NCBI RefSeq assembly: GCF_004116385.1
Contig: NZ_PEIB01000013.1
Coordinates: forward strand, 1 to 64,000
Reading direction: 5' to 3'
Length of the DNA: 64,000 nucleotides
Origin: Veronia nyctiphanis
GTDB taxonomy: Bacteria > Pseudomonadota > Gammaproteobacteria > Enterobacterales > Vibrionaceae
The translations under genes were made by a program, and so were the position numbers. Shown piece by piece: positions 36,212-46,309 of the stretch. Each line of letters starts with the position of its first letter. The first letter of the stretch is position 1. A model generated the notes under the pieces. That model did not search any database. It was given only the letters and a program-made list of their open reading frames with translations, and had not been told where the DNA came from.

Positions 36212-36636
36212 CTATTTATCCAATGGTATCAGCAGTATATCGATTGGCGCTTTATTGATTAACTGGTTGACGGAGGATAAAAGACTACGCCAGAAATCCT
36301 GATGATGGCCAAGAACCACCAAATCAATGTCGCACTCGGCGATCGTATCAACAACCTCCTGCGCCATGCTTCCCCCGCCGACAAAGCTATGCGTGACCTC
36401 AACACCTGCTTTGTGTGCAGTTGAATAAGCTGATGTTGCGCTTCTTCGACTATTCTGTGGTGGGCTTCTGCGATATTGATGTCGAGCATCCCTGTGTAAA
36501 GCCCGACATAACTGGCGTCGATATGAATGAGTGAAAGTTTTGTATCCATTGCTTGCGCGAGTGAAGCACCCTTCGCCAACAAAACATTACTTTCTTTTGA
36601 CAGGTCAACAGCAACAAGGATGTGTTTATAGATCAT
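36212..36636 (-). CDS. uspA: Universal stress protein UspA (apparent frameshift)
   Basis: A stress-induced cytoplasmic alpha/beta protein. It starts MIYKHILVAVDLSKESNVLL; GGAG lies seven bases before this Met, so the frame start at 36651 is rejected. As read, the second half is nonsense after LIQLHTK. One base missing near 36406-36411 restores AGVEVTHSFVGGGSMAQEVV and the family end GHHQDFWRSLLSSVNQLIN to a stop at 36212-36214. Repaired length is about 141 residues (E. coli 144). It diverges from ftnA; uspB lies beyond ftnA, a common Vibrio grouping. Confidence 0.92.
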
Positions 36637-36709
36637 AAACGGCTCCATCAACGTATATCCTTTCAGGTTAGCATTGTCTCATTGACAAGAACATCGTTAG
36701 GTTCGTACT

Positions 36710-36725
36710 GATTACGATCGTAATC
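36710..36725. promoter_or_regulatory. Perfect 16-base palindrome between uspA and ftnA
   Basis: GATTACGATCGTAATC is a perfect palindrome in the 172-base divergent gap. It has no T tail and lies where promoters are expected, so a dimeric regulator site is likely. It does not match the Fur consensus well. Which regulator binds is unknown. Confidence 0.5.
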
Positions 36726-36808
36726 AAACACCACTTTGTAGTAAAAGTTGAAAATAGCAGGCTAGCCAGACAAAATGTCCCAACTTTAATGAAATAAGGA
36801 ATTTTAGA

Positions 36809-37336
36809 ATGTTAGCCGAAACCATGGTTGCTCAGCTTAATGAGCAGATAAACTTGGAGTTTTTCTCATCAAACCTATACTTACAAATGAGTGCTTGGTG
36901 TGAAGACAAAGGTTTCGAAGGTGCCGCTGAGTTTCTTCGTGCCCACGCACAAGAAGAAATGGAGCACATGCAAAAACTATTTACTTACGTGAGCGAGACA
37001 GGTGCGTTGCCTATCCTTGGCACCATCGAAGCACCACAACACGAGTTTGAAACCTTGGGTGAAGTGTTTCGCGAAACGTACAAGCACGAACAGTTTATAA
37101 CCAAAAAAATCAATGAGCTCGCTCATGTCGCGTTTACCACGCAGGATTACTCGACGTTCAACTTCCTGCAATGGTATGTCGCAGAACAGCATGAAGAAGA
37201 AAAACTGTTCAAGAGTGTACTTGATAAGATCGAACTTGTAGGGGAAGACGGTAAAGCATTGTTCTTTATCGATAAAGATTTGGCAGCGATGGCCAAACAA
37301 GAATCGACCTCTGTGATGGATACGCCAGCCGCGTAA
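36809..37336 (+). CDS. ftnA: Non-haem ferritin FtnA
   Basis: 24-subunit iron store. Ferroxidase residues are visible in [27 protein letters not shown] and [16 protein letters not shown]. Length 175, with a four-helix bundle plus short helix. ATG 36809 has AAGGAA upstream. It is divergent from uspA and followed by uspB after 60 bases. Confidence 0.95.
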   Translation: MLAETMVAQLNEQINLEFFSSNLYLQMSAWCEDKGFEGAAEFLRAHAQEEMEHMQKLFTYVSETGALPILGTIEAPQHEFETLGEVFRETYKHEQFITKKINELAHVAFTTQDYSTFNFLQWYVAEQHEEEKLFKSVLDKIELVGEDGKALFFIDKDLAAMAKQESTSVMDTPAA

Positions 37337-37396
37337 CGCCATATATGTAACCTGCGTCTTCGCGCTGGCTTCCCGAGGTAACTGGGAGGACAAACT

Positions 37397-37735
37397 ATGA
37401 GCGGAGACGCGATAATTGTTGCAATTTTCTTTGTACTATCAGTAAACATCTTGCGCTATTTCAGTTCGTTGCGCGTGCTCCTGTGCATGATGCGCGAAGC
37501 CAACCCTTTGCTGTACCAGCAAGTCGCCAGAGGAAACAACTTCTTTGCGCCACAAGGTGATATCAGCAAACAAAAACGTCTCTACCATTACATACGCAGC
37601 CAAGAATACCTTCACCATCACGATGAAGCCTTTATTGCCAAGTGCAACAAAGTTCGCCACTTGTTCGTGCTCTCTGTTGGTCTCAGTGCCGCTCTCGTTG
37701 CCACCCTCTTTTTTGTCGCGTTTTCTGGCATGTGA
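37397..37735 (+). CDS. uspB: Universal stress protein B
   Basis: A 112-residue integral membrane protein with one helix at each end (residues ~4-22 and ~88-110) and a charged middle (KQKRLYHYIRSQEYLHHHDE). The RYFSSLRVLL and DPLLYQ-like segments match E. coli UspB (111 residues), a stationary-phase protein linked to ethanol tolerance. It follows ftnA in the same direction, with GGGAGGA upstream of the start. Confidence 0.92.
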   Translation: MSGDAIIVAIFFVLSVNILRYFSSLRVLLCMMREANPLLYQQVARGNNFFAPQGDISKQKRLYHYIRSQEYLHHHDEAFIAKCNKVRHLFVLSVGLSAALVATLFFVAFSGM

Positions 37736-37757
37736 GCAAATCCTGTTAAATCCCTAA

Positions 37758-37789
37758 AACACTGGCTACGGCTGGTGTTTTTTTTGTTA
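37758..37789 (+). terminator. Terminator after uspB
   Basis: AACAC/GTGTT with an inner G-T-containing helix and a run of eight T. Confidence 0.8.
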
Positions 37790-37832
37790 CTCTGCCGACA
37801 TATTCAAGTGTTGATTTCGCGTGAGGATCGTT

Positions 37833-38957
37833 ATGCAGCAATTTTTGGCCAGTATCCACAAATTGATGGTGGAATACGATTTGGTTTGGCTGGAGACATG
37901 TCTTTATTTACTGCTTCTTTCAACCATAGTGTGGGCCATTTGGCGAGTGGTATTGAAAAAGCTCGAGGCAGTAGTGGTCAAAACCCGCACAGCATGGGAT
38001 GAGATTCTTGTCTCTGCTGCAAGCACGCCGATCAGCGTTATTATCTGGGTCTTTCCGTTTACCATTGCCATCGCAGACATATTTAAAGCTCTGACAGGGA
38101 ACGACCCACATTGGGTTGGCCAACTGCGAGAGTTTGCTGCGCTGGCCATTTTTGTCTGGTTTGTTTTGCGCCTGATTAACCGCGGCGAAGAAGAGCTGCT
38201 TACCTCAGAAAAGCGCGATAAAACCACTGTTGCGGCAATATCCAACCTGCTACGCATGGTGATCACTGTCTTTGTCGTCCTGTCAGTATTGCAGGAACTC
38301 GGGATAAGCCTGACCGGTCTGCTTACCTTCGGTGGTGTCGGTGGCCTGATCGTCGGTCTCGCCGCGAAAGATTTGCTGTCAAACTTCTTCGGCGGAATGA
38401 TGATTTACTTCGACCGCCCGTTCAAAGTCGGTGACTGGATCCGCTCACCAGATAGAAAAATCGAGGGCACAGTAGAGAAAATAGGGCTCCGCGTGACTAT
38501 TATCCGCACCTTTGATAAGCGCCCTCTTTATGTCCCCAACTCAGTATTCAGTAACATAGTTGTTGAGAACCCTTCCCGGATGTCAAACCGACAGATAAAG
38601 GAAAGCATGGGGATTCGCTATGAAGATGCCGGAAAAATGCAGGTGATCATTGAAGATGTCAGGTCAATGCTGGCATCTCACCCTGAAATTGATAATCGAC
38701 AGACACTGATTGTGAATTTCGATCACTTTGGCGACTCGTCACTCAACTTCTTTATCTACACCTTCACCAAAACCGTCAACTGGATTCATTTCCATGAAAT
38801 TAAGCAGGACGTCATGCTAAAAATTGTTGAGATTGTTCATCAACATGGCGCTGACTTCGCTTTCCCGACCCGAACGCTAATGATGGAAAGTGGAGCGTCC
38901 GAAGCACCAAGAGACATGGATGGACTTGATGGTGCAGATCTACCGCTACAATCATAA
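37833..38957 (+). CDS. Mechanosensitive channel, MscS family (YnaI-like)
   Basis: An inner-membrane osmotic release channel. Helices fill the first ~175 residues; the pore helix and its Gly-rich face are in LLTFGGVGGLIVGLAAKDLL, followed by the beta domain (FDRPFKVGDWI) and a C-terminal alpha/beta domain ending in FAFPTRTL. Length is 374 residues from ATG 37833, which has GAGG upstream; the frame also allows GTG at 37821. The extra N-terminal helices suggest the YnaI type rather than three-helix MscS. Confidence 0.92.
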   Translation: MQQFLASIHKLMVEYDLVWLETCLYLLLLSTIVWAIWRVVLKKLEAVVVKTRTAWDEILVSAASTPISVIIWVFPFTIAIADIFKALTGNDPHWVGQLREFAALAIFVWFVLRLINRGEEELLTSEKRDKTTVAAISNLLRMVITVFVVLSVLQELGISLTGLLTFGGVGGLIVGLAAKDLLSNFFGGMMIYFDRPFKVGDWIRSPDRKIEGTVEKIGLRVTIIRTFDKRPLYVPNSVFSNIVVENPSRMSNRQIKESMGIRYEDAGKMQVIIEDVRSMLASHPEIDNRQTLIVNFDHFGDSSLNFFIYTFTKTVNWIHFHEIKQDVMLKIVEIVHQHGADFAFPTRTLMMESGASEAPRDMDGLDGADLPLQS

Positions 38958-38978
38958 ATACTGGCTCATCCAGCAAAG

Positions 38979-39005
38979 GGCGGCTACAATGCCGCCCGTT
39001 TTTGT
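38979..39005 (+). terminator. Terminator after the MscS-type gene
   Basis: GGGCGGC and GCCGCCC form a stem around TACAAT with GTTTTTG after it. Confidence 0.9.
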
Positions 39006-39039
39006 TATTGGGCGTGTGAAGTCGGAGTAGTGCAGAGAA

Positions 39040-40222
39040 ATGACCCAGTTTGATGTAATCGTTATAGGTGCGGGAGCCGCAGGCTGATGTGCGCAGCGCA
39101 AGCAGGAAAGCGCGGACGCTCAGTGCTGGTGGTCGACAACGGCAAAAAGCCTGGCCGGAAAATCCTGATCTCAGGCGGCGGGCGTTGTAACTTCACCAAC
39201 TATGATGTCACGGCAGCAAACTTCGTTTGTAACAACCCTCATTTCGCGAATCTGCATTGGCGCAGTATACCCACTGGGATTTTATCTCTCTGGTGTCAGA
39301 ATACGGTATCGACTTTGAAGAGCGGGACCACGGCCAATTGTTTTGTCTCGACTCAGCCAAAGATATTGTTAACTTATTGCTGAAAGAATGCGACCAGCCC
39401 ACCATCAGCCAGCGTTACCGCTGCGATGTGCATGATATCGAAAAGACAGAACAAGGCTTCACGCTCAAGCTCGACACCGATACGGTCACTTGCCAGTCAC
39501 TGGTTGTCGCCACGGGCGGTCTTTCAATGCCGAAACTCGGCGCGACGCCTTATGGTTATCAGGTTGCCGAGCAGTTTGGCTTAAAGCGTGTTCCAACGAG
39601 AGCGGGGTTGGTTCCCTTTACCTTGCACAATAGCGACAAAGAAGCCTTTGCTGACCTATCAGGTATTGCGATTCCGGTAACCATTGATGCTGAGGACGGT
39701 ACCCGATTTAAAGAAAACCTGCTGTTTACCCACCGTGGCTTATCAGGGCCGGTTGTTCTACAAATTAGCTCTTACTGGACACCGGGCCAGAAAGTCACTG
39801 TCGATTTACTGCCAGATCTGACGTTGCTTGATACCTTAGTGACCATGGCCGATAAACACCCGGGTCAAAGCCTGAAAAATAGCCTTTCGCGCTTGTTACC
39901 CAAACGCTTTGTTGAAGCCTTAATTGAGCGCGGTGACATCACCGACAAGCCGCTAAAACAGTTTACGCCGAAAGAGCTGCAAGCACTGTCTGACTATTTC
40001 CATGCGTGGACTATCGCGCCAAATGGCACAGAGGGTTACCGTACAGCGGAAGTTACTCTTGGTGGTGTCGATACCGACGAGCTGTCATCCAAAACGATGG
40101 AAACCAAATCTGTACCCGGTCTTTATTTCATCGGTGAAGTGATGGATGTGTCCGGTTGGTTGGGAGGCTACAACTTTCAATGGGCCTGGAGCTCTGGCTG
40201 GGTGGCTGGTCAGCACGTCTAG
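39040..40222 (+). CDS. HI0933/YhiN-family FAD-dependent flavoprotein (two apparent frameshifts)
   Basis: A flavoprotein of the BaiN/HI0933 group. The true start [15 protein letters not shown] is at 39040; the frame hits TGA at 39085. One base missing near 39084 restores [20 protein letters not shown] with [20 protein letters not shown] second missing base near 39248 links NNPHF to [19 protein letters not shown]. The C-terminal [20 protein letters not shown] is the family signature. Repaired length is about 394 residues (E. coli YhiN 400). Redox substrate unknown. Confidence 0.9.
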
Positions 40223-40291
40223 TGGTGTTTTGGAACAATAAAGTTTGCCCGTAAAAGCGTTTTGAGACAATAAAGATGGTCCGTTAACAAC

Positions 40292-40325
40292 TAAAAAAAG
40301 CCTGCATTTTCGCAGGCTTTTTTGT
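40292..40325. terminator. Terminator between the flavoprotein and the PLP enzyme
   Basis: AAAAAAAGCCTGC and GCAGGCTTTTTTT pair perfectly with A and T tracts on both sides, so it serves both convergent genes. Confidence 0.93.
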
Positions 40326-40326
40326 T

Positions 40327-41478
40327 TTAGGGTGCCAGTGCGTGTTTGAGGTCATCCATCAAATCATCGCCGTCCTCAATACCAATCGATAGGCGAAGGG
40401 TTTCGAAATAAATCCCCATCGCTTCGCGCTCTTTTTGAGGGACAGAGCCATGAGACATACTGGCAGTATGGTTGACCATACTTTCCACGCCACCGAGCGA
40501 TTCCGCAAGCACAAACAGCTCTAATCGGCCGATGAAGCGTTTTACTGTGTCTTCATTGCCTTTAAGGCGTATGGTGACCACGGCACCGCCTGCGCGCATC
40601 TGGCTTTTGCATAACGCATGTTGGGGATGTGAAGGAAGCCCCGGGTAATGGACTTCTAAAATTTCACTGTGGCTTGATAGATATTCTGCAATCTTAAGGG
40701 CATTGGCACACTGACGTTCCATTCTGACATCCAGTGTCTTCAGCCCTCGGAGCGCCAGATAGGCATCAAACGGAGAAGCTATCGCACCAACAGTGGTTTT
40801 GAGCTTATCGAGTGAGATGGCCAAATCGTCGCGTGCGGTGATCAGTGCACCGCCAATCAAATCTGAATGCCCGCCTATATATTTGCTGGTGGAGAGCATC
40901 ACGATATCTGCGCCATGGGAGAGCGGACGCTGATTCCACGCCGTTGAAAAGGTGTTATCGACACAGGTCAGAAGGTTGTTGTCTTTGGCGACGTTGCAGA
41001 TGGCTGACATGTCGACCAGTTCAAGCAGTGGGTTGGTCGGTGTCTCAATCCAAATCATGGCGGTATTGCTCTGAATGGCGGAGATAACGGCTTGTGTATC
41101 GTTGAGATTGACATAAGTGAACGTGAGGCCGGATGTGCGGGTGCGAAGGTCTTCAAACAGGCGATAGGTGCCGCCGTAGACACTCGACATCACAATTAGG
41201 TGCGCGTCTTTGGGCAGAAGTTCAAGCACGAGCGATGTGGCTGCCATGCCGGATGCGGTTGCAGTCGCATAAATGCCGTCTTCCAGCGCAGCGAGGGCAG
41301 ATTCGTAAGCCTGCCGGGTGGGGTTGTCGCAGCGCGAGTAACTGAAATCACCCCCTTCACCAAGATTGGGTTGGACAAACGAGCTCGCAGTGGTGATGGG
41401 CGGGAAAATGGCATTATTCCCCTTGTCCTGTTGGTTGCCTCCGTGGATAGCAATGGTCGCAATTTTTCTGGTTGTCAT
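40327..41478 (-). CDS. Cys/Met metabolism PLP enzyme (cystathionine gamma-synthase or gamma-lyase type)
   Basis: Fold-type I PLP enzyme of 383 residues. The PLP-binding Lys is in VMLSTSKYIGGHSDLIGG; the Tyr/Arg pair of the family is in FSYSRCDNPTRQAYE; the C-terminal LSIGIEDGDDLMDDLKHAL is standard. Family members make or break cystathionine or release methanethiol; reading alone cannot tell MetB from a gamma-lyase. It stands alone and is not next to metL or cysK, and no MetJ box is seen, so assimilation or sulphur-amino-acid breakdown are both open. Confidence 0.85.
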   Translation of the reverse strand: MTTRKIATIAIHGGNQQDKGNNAIFPPITTASSFVQPNLGEGGDFSYSRCDNPTRQAYESALAALEDGIYATATASGMAATSLVLELLPKDAHLIVMSSVYGGTYRLFEDLRTRTSGLTFTYVNLNDTQAVISAIQSNTAMIWIETPTNPLLELVDMSAICNVAKDNNLLTCVDNTFSTAWNQRPLSHGADIVMLSTSKYIGGHSDLIGGALITARDDLAISLDKLKTTVGAIASPFDAYLALRGLKTLDVRMERQCANALKIAEYLSSHSEILEVHYPGLPSHPQHALCKSQMRAGGAVVTIRLKGNEDTVKRFIGRLELFVLAESLGGVESMVNHTASMSHGSVPQKEREAMGIYFETLRLSIGIEDGDDLMDDLKHALAP

Positions 41479-42077
41479 TTTGATGTTCTCAACACTGCTT
41501 GGTTAAAAAAGGTTTGGTCTATCAACCTATCTTTGTGTGACTAATCAGTGCAAGTTATCTATTTCAATAAGTGATGAGTGACGATGTTCTATATTTGATT
41601 TTTAAATGATGGGTGTTTCTTTACAAGAGAGTGATGGCCTTAATTAAACGTATGGTTATTTTGACATGCCTGAATTAAATAATAAGTGAGCACTTTCCTG
41701 AGGCCACTGAAATAGCGTATTTCTCCCTTTCGCCTTATTTACTTACGACCTAAATAGTGAATTGAAATATAGGCATATAAAAAATTTAACGGCGAAAAGA
41801 GTCTGCGCTGACGTCTTTTAGGCCTTTGAGGATCGGCGTTTAGCCCTTCTTTTTTAAGTTTTAATGAATCACTGTAAATATAAGTTAATGATAAATAATG
41901 CATATTTCTGCGTTTGTATTTATGGTGCAGATATTAGTCATGATGAATATGCTGATAGCAATATCAATAAAAGGTGACCTGTTGCCAATTTTTAACCTAT
42001 CGGGGTTTAATTGTTTCGGGAAAAAACATTTGATAAGCATCTATTAGTTTGAAATTTATCTTTGAGGTCTGAAATTA
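41479..42077. other. AT-rich gene-free region upstream of the haem-protein/cyclase pair
   Basis: About 600 bases, poor in G+C. It contains the promoter of the PLP enzyme on the left and that of the haem-protein operon on the right. I find no ORF with a ribosome site and no recognised riboswitch. Confidence 0.5.
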
Positions 42078-42635
42078 ATGATGGTAGGGAAAGTGAAGCA
42101 AGCGTGGATGTCCCGTCTTTACTTTTTGGTGGCAGGGTTCTCTTTTTCTGCTGTTGCCGAGTCCATTGCGAGTTTTCCCAAAGGGTGGGAAACATGGCCT
42201 GTCGTTAAACTCTCAGAGACCTTACCTGCAGACACGGTTTTACCCCCTGATGCCTCTTTGTTTATCCAAGAAGCCGTAGAGGCTTATTCATGGATAAATA
42301 ATGGCGAGGGATCACCGCTAACCATCAGGGTTAATCCGAAAAAAATCGAGGAATACAAAACCCATGGCCCTTATAGCGATGGCCCAACGGCCGTCGCTGT
42401 ATCAGAGATCCCCGGTATGATTTGGGTAACCGAGCATTTATCAGGGTTTCCTGTCTATGGCACCTACGATAGGCAAGGCAATGATATCAGCCACACTCAC
42501 CCGAGCCTTGACCCGGACTTTTGCGATAAGTGCCACCAGACTTATCAGGAGATATGCCGAAACGGTACCTGCACTGATTTGGTGATGAAAAGCTATTCGT
42601 CGTCGGGGGGCAAACAGCAAACAAACGATGAATAA
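42078..42635 (+). CDS. Periplasmic cytochrome P460-like haem protein
   Basis: 185 residues with a signal peptide (SRLYFLVAGFSFSAVAES). FPKGWETWPVVKL, then the HGPYSDGPTAVAV and GMIWVTEHLSG segments and a C-terminal CDKCH haem motif (DPDFCDKCHQTYQEIC) fit the cytochrome P460 pattern. P460 proteins bind a modified c-haem and in other bacteria act on hydroxylamine or NO. Here its end overlaps the diguanylate cyclase start by eight bases, so it is probably a ligand-sensing partner rather than an enzyme. The family call is by pattern only. Confidence 0.6.
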   Translation: MMVGKVKQAWMSRLYFLVAGFSFSAVAESIASFPKGWETWPVVKLSETLPADTVLPPDASLFIQEAVEAYSWINNGEGSPLTIRVNPKKIEEYKTHGPYSDGPTAVAVSEIPGMIWVTEHLSGFPVYGTYDRQGNDISHTHPSLDPDFCDKCHQTYQEICRNGTCTDLVMKSYSSSGGKQQTNDE

Positions 42636-44121
42636 ATTTGCGTCGAAATTATTGTCTGTTAACCAAATGCTCTTTTTTTCTCATCTGTTTTTGGTGATGG
42701 TTATCATTATCGGGATGAGTTTTTCCCGGTATGAAAGTGAGTGGAATACACGGGTTGAAAGTGCAGGCCTGATTGCGCAGCAATCTCTGTCTTCAATGAT
42801 CAATGATATTTCTTTATCGGTAGCTGGCCGTAACTACACGAAATTGACCATGCCCAGTCAGTTGAATCACCTTCAAGGCATTGAGAACCTTCTGTTTATG
42901 GAGATCAGAGGGCAGTCGGACTACAGTGGTTTGCCCGTGGGTGTCCGTTTTTCTCATGATGAGGATATTATTTGGCGCACTGACGTCAGCGCCGAGGACA
43001 TTATTCGGGCCAAGCAAACCCTGCATGGACTGAGCCAGTCTCTGGTTGACTCATCGGGTGATAAACGGGTCAAGCTGCAATACCTGTTCAATAAATCCAG
43101 CGAAGACCTGCGTATGCTGGAACGAAGTATGGTGCTGAAGAACGAAACGCGTTTCGAGGTACGTCTGGCCTCAGACGACGATCATCCTTTTGTGTTGGTA
43201 CCCAAGACCCAAAGCCTGCAGATTCATATTCCTCTTGTTAATAAAAGTGGTGGTAGCCTGTTTGCGGTGTTTGATGCCAGTGCACTGTATCAACTGCGAA
43301 GTGACATTGTCCGCTCTTTGGCCGTTGAAGCTGTTGTCGCAATATTGGTATCGATATTGATCATCTTGTCGGTGACGTATTGGATAGTTAAACCTATTCG
43401 CCGTATGGCCAGTTATATGAGTCAGGATATCGAGAAGATGAACTTCTCGACGTTGCCGGAGTTAGATAGACGGGATGAAATCGGGTCACTGGCCAGAATG
43501 CTGAAGATGCTAGCGGAAAAGGTACAGGCGCAACTGAAAGAACTCAGACATAAGTCAGATACCGATGCGCTAACGGGACTTGGCGGTAGACACAGCTATA
43601 ACACCTCAGCTGAGGTGTTTTACCGTCATACGATGGCCAGTAAGCGTTATTTTGGCCTGATCATTTGTGACATCGACAACTTCAAGCTGTTCAATGACAA
43701 CTTCGGCCATAGCCGGGGCGACGAGGTGCTGAAAATTGTCGCTGATGCCATTAATTCCGCCTTGCTGGGCGATGAGTTGGCGTTTCGAATTGGTGGTGAA
43801 GAGTTTGTGGTGATGGCCTCCTGTTGCCACTGCGACGAGGTGCATCGATTGGCAGAGAGAGTAAGAAATCATGTTGCAAACAGAAACCTTCCTCATGCCC
43901 GTCAGATGGGTACAGTGACGATTTCTGTCGGCGCGGTGTGTGTCTCGCCGGGGCAGTCTGTTAGCTACCGTGAGGTTTTCGAGCAAGCTGACAGCTTATT
44001 GTATGATGCAAAGACGGCAGGCAAGAACCGTATCAGGCTTTGTCGTTTTTCAGATCGCAATAACGACCCGAGTGCCCTATTCGAAATGCCAATTTGCAAA
44101 GAGTTTGCCAGTCGTAAGTGA
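42628..44121 (+). CDS. Membrane diguanylate cyclase with periplasmic sensor, HAMP and GGDEF
   Basis: 497 residues. A first helix (res ~14-32), a periplasmic domain of ~195 residues, a second helix (~228-250, AVVAILVSILIILSVTYWIV), a HAMP domain, then GGDEF from DTDALTGLGGRHSYN to GKNRIRL. The active-site motif is GGEEF (RIGGEEFVVM, res ~388), with ICDIDNFKLFNDNFGH supplying metal ligands, so it should make c-di-GMP. No RxxD inhibitory site is evident at the usual position. Coupled to the upstream P460-like gene by overlap. Confidence 0.88.
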   Translation: MNKFASKLLSVNQMLFFSHLFLVMVIIIGMSFSRYESEWNTRVESAGLIAQQSLSSMINDISLSVAGRNYTKLTMPSQLNHLQGIENLLFMEIRGQSDYSGLPVGVRFSHDEDIIWRTDVSAEDIIRAKQTLHGLSQSLVDSSGDKRVKLQYLFNKSSEDLRMLERSMVLKNETRFEVRLASDDDHPFVLVPKTQSLQIHIPLVNKSGGSLFAVFDASALYQLRSDIVRSLAVEAVVAILVSILIILSVTYWIVKPIRRMASYMSQDIEKMNFSTLPELDRRDEIGSLARMLKMLAEKVQAQLKELRHKSDTDALTGLGGRHSYNTSAEVFYRHTMASKRYFGLIICDIDNFKLFNDNFGHSRGDEVLKIVADAINSALLGDELAFRIGGEEFVVMASCCHCDEVHRLAERVRNHVANRNLPHARQMGTVTISVGAVCVSPGQSVSYREVFEQADSLLYDAKTAGKNRIRLCRFSDRNNDPSALFEMPICKEFASRK

Positions 44122-44126
44122 GGCTG

Positions 44127-44154
44127 ACGGTATGTTTTATATGAAACATACCGT
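44127..44154. terminator. Inverted repeat between convergent cyclase and ALDH genes
   Basis: ACGGTATGTTT and AAACATACCGT form a perfect 11-base stem with a 6-base loop. There is no T tract on either side, so it may act by blocking readthrough or decay rather than as a classic terminator. Confidence 0.6.
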
Positions 44155-44158
44155 ACGG

Positions 44159-45594
44159 TTAACGAAGTAATATTCCCAGAATTAGACGCTGCCACCATCG
44201 CCGATAGGGGGGCTGCATCAACTGACCCAGATTGAACCCTTTTCGACGAAATATGGTTCGCTTCTGGCTGAGTGTTTTAAAGCCCTGCTTGCCATGATAA
44301 TGCGCAACACCAGACGCACCAATACCGCCGAACAAGGCATCATCAATCGCAAACTGTGCCAACGTGTCGTTAACGACCATCGCCTGTGATTGTGTTTGGG
44401 AAACGATGCGCTTAATCGTCAGCTCTTTCTGGCTCATTAGATATAGAACCCTGAGTTGTTGAGTGCGCAATTCGTCAATGACGGTATCCAGTTCGTCATA
44501 GGTTTTTATTGGCAATATGGGGCCAAACACTTCTTCTTGCATTACCAGTGCGTCAACGGGCGGATTGATAATCAAATGAAGGGCGAGACGCTGCTGCTTT
44601 GGGTTAACGGCGGGTTCAGTAACGGGCACAATTTTAGCGCCTCTGCGTCTGGCATCATCAATCATGGCAATCAGCCGTTGATAGTGCTGTTCGCCGTTAA
44701 CCGATGTCCAATCTCTGTTTGATAGCCCTCCGGGATAGGCTTTATTCCACCCCATCGCCAGCGCTTCTATCAGGTTTTCTACACTGGACTCATGTGCATA
44801 ACAAAGGTCGGGCGCTACACAAAGCTGCCCACTGTTGAGGCTTTTCCCGAACAGCAATCGCTGTGCTGCTTGCTCGGGTGGCATATCAGGTGTTATCACC
44901 GCAGGCGAGCGACCGCCGAAGTCGAGGGAAACGGGCGTCAGCGACTGCGACGCGGCGCGCATCACCTGCTTACCCGCTTCACCTGTACCTGTAAATTGAA
45001 GATGGGCAAACGGAAGTTCACAAAACGCGGTGGCCAATGCCCGATCGCCTTCCACCAGACACACCTGATCATCAGGAAACGTCTCCGAGAGCATGTTCTT
45101 GAGCGCTTCATTGGTGCGTGGTGTTTGCTCACTGGCCTTAATCATCACCCGGTTTCCGGCGGCTAACGCGGTAATGAGCGGCACTAAACTTAAAGAGATG
45201 GGGAAGTTCCAGGGCACCATGATGCCTATCACTCCAAGGGGTTGGTACTGAATCTCAACGTTGCTTGATGAAGGGAGGAAAGAAGGGCCTTTTAGAGGTT
45301 TCATCCAGCGTTTGAGGTGGCGCTTTGCGTGCTTGATGGCCCGAAGGCTTGGCAGGATGTCCGCCAGCAAGGTTTCGTAGCTTGAGCGGTAGCCATAGTC
45401 CTGCGACAGTGCGGTAATCAAATGTTGTCGATAGGCAGAATAGATTGATGCAGGCGCTTTAGGTCATTCTGCCTTTGTTTGTAACCGCGCAGAGGCTGGC
45501 TGTCAAAAGCGTCACTTAACGTTGAAAACTTTCTCTCCAGCACTTTAAGCTGCTGGGCAACGGGAATGCGAGTAGCGAGTGAAACAACAGTCAT
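44159..45594 (-). CDS. Coniferyl-aldehyde-dehydrogenase-type ALDH (apparent frameshift)
   Basis: NAD(P)-dependent aldehyde oxidation. Catalytic Cys is in NSGQLCVAPDLCY, the Glu region in VSLDFGGRSPAV, and the substrate/cofactor pocket in GVIGIMVPWNFP. Read directly, it starts at 45421 without its N terminus. Upstream, ATG 45594 (MTVVSLATRIPVAQQLK) has GGAGGGG and opens the missing part; one base lost near 45437-45441 joins LKRLHQSIL to AYRQHLITALSQDYG. Repaired length is about 478 residues. Its natural aldehyde is unknown. Confidence 0.88.
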
Positions 45595-45675
45595 ATTTTC
45601 TTACCCCTCCTTGAGACAAGGCACACCTATACAATATGGCGCGATTTTTGGGGCGGCAAGAGAGATTTATCAGAC

Positions 45676-46284
45676 TTATGTGGCAGGCAGTGACATGTGT
45701 TGACGGTCGGCATCAAAGGTTGTCATAAATTGCAGAAAGTACTGAGACAATAATTCAGCGTTTTCTGATTCACCCATTGCGCTTAACAGGGCGATGCCGG
45801 CCTCACAGGTACAGAGGTTGCCCGGTTGCTGGTTTCGCCTGAGGGTGTACTGTGAGGGCGGCAGAGAGCTGAACGTTGCTGTGCCCAGACTCTGTAACCA
45901 TGGGCTTTTTCGGACCATCTTTTTGGCTTGCTGCCAGGTGGCATCAATCATGATGAAGTGCGCCTTTCGGTCGTCGTTATGGCCCTCAGGCAGACATTTT
46001 ACGTCTGTGGCATTTTCGTCAGGAAACAACAGCCAGCTCTTTATCTCTGGGTCTGCGATAACAGCCAGTAAATCTCTGGGTGGCTCTGTTCGTCGCCAAA
46101 CATGCTGATGACAATGGGGGAAAGTCTCCCGCAGTAATTTTCCCGTATTACTGGCTTTATCAACTTCTGTTTCGTGCATCAGCAGATCAATGCGTACCGA
46201 CGTATTCAACGTCGGTACATGTGCGCAAAGGCAGTTGTAATGAAAACCACAACCTTTGCAGGCGGGCGGTTTGATGATAGTCAT
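45676..46284 (-). CDS. DTW-domain protein, tRNA aminocarboxypropyltransferase (TapT-like)
   Basis: Adds an acp group from SAM to uridine 47 in tRNA in characterised members. Cys residues in PPACKGCGFHYNCLCAHVP suit a zinc site; the DTW-type motif is FIMIDATWQQAKKM. The frame extends upstream to 46383, into the lipoprotein gene, but MTIIKPPACKGCG at 46284 is the family start (202 residues). It follows the lipoprotein gene by 25 bases in the same direction. Confidence 0.82.
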   Translation of the reverse strand: MTIIKPPACKGCGFHYNCLCAHVPTLNTSVRIDLLMHETEVDKASNTGKLLRETFPHCHQHVWRRTEPPRDLLAVIADPEIKSWLLFPDENATDVKCLPEGHNDDRKAHFIMIDATWQQAKKMVRKSPWLQSLGTATFSSLPPSQYTLRRNQQPGNLCTCEAGIALLSAMGESENAELLSQYFLQFMTTFDADRQHMSLPAT

Positions 46285-46309
46285 GCGCTTTTTCGATAGC
46301 TCTGCGGTG

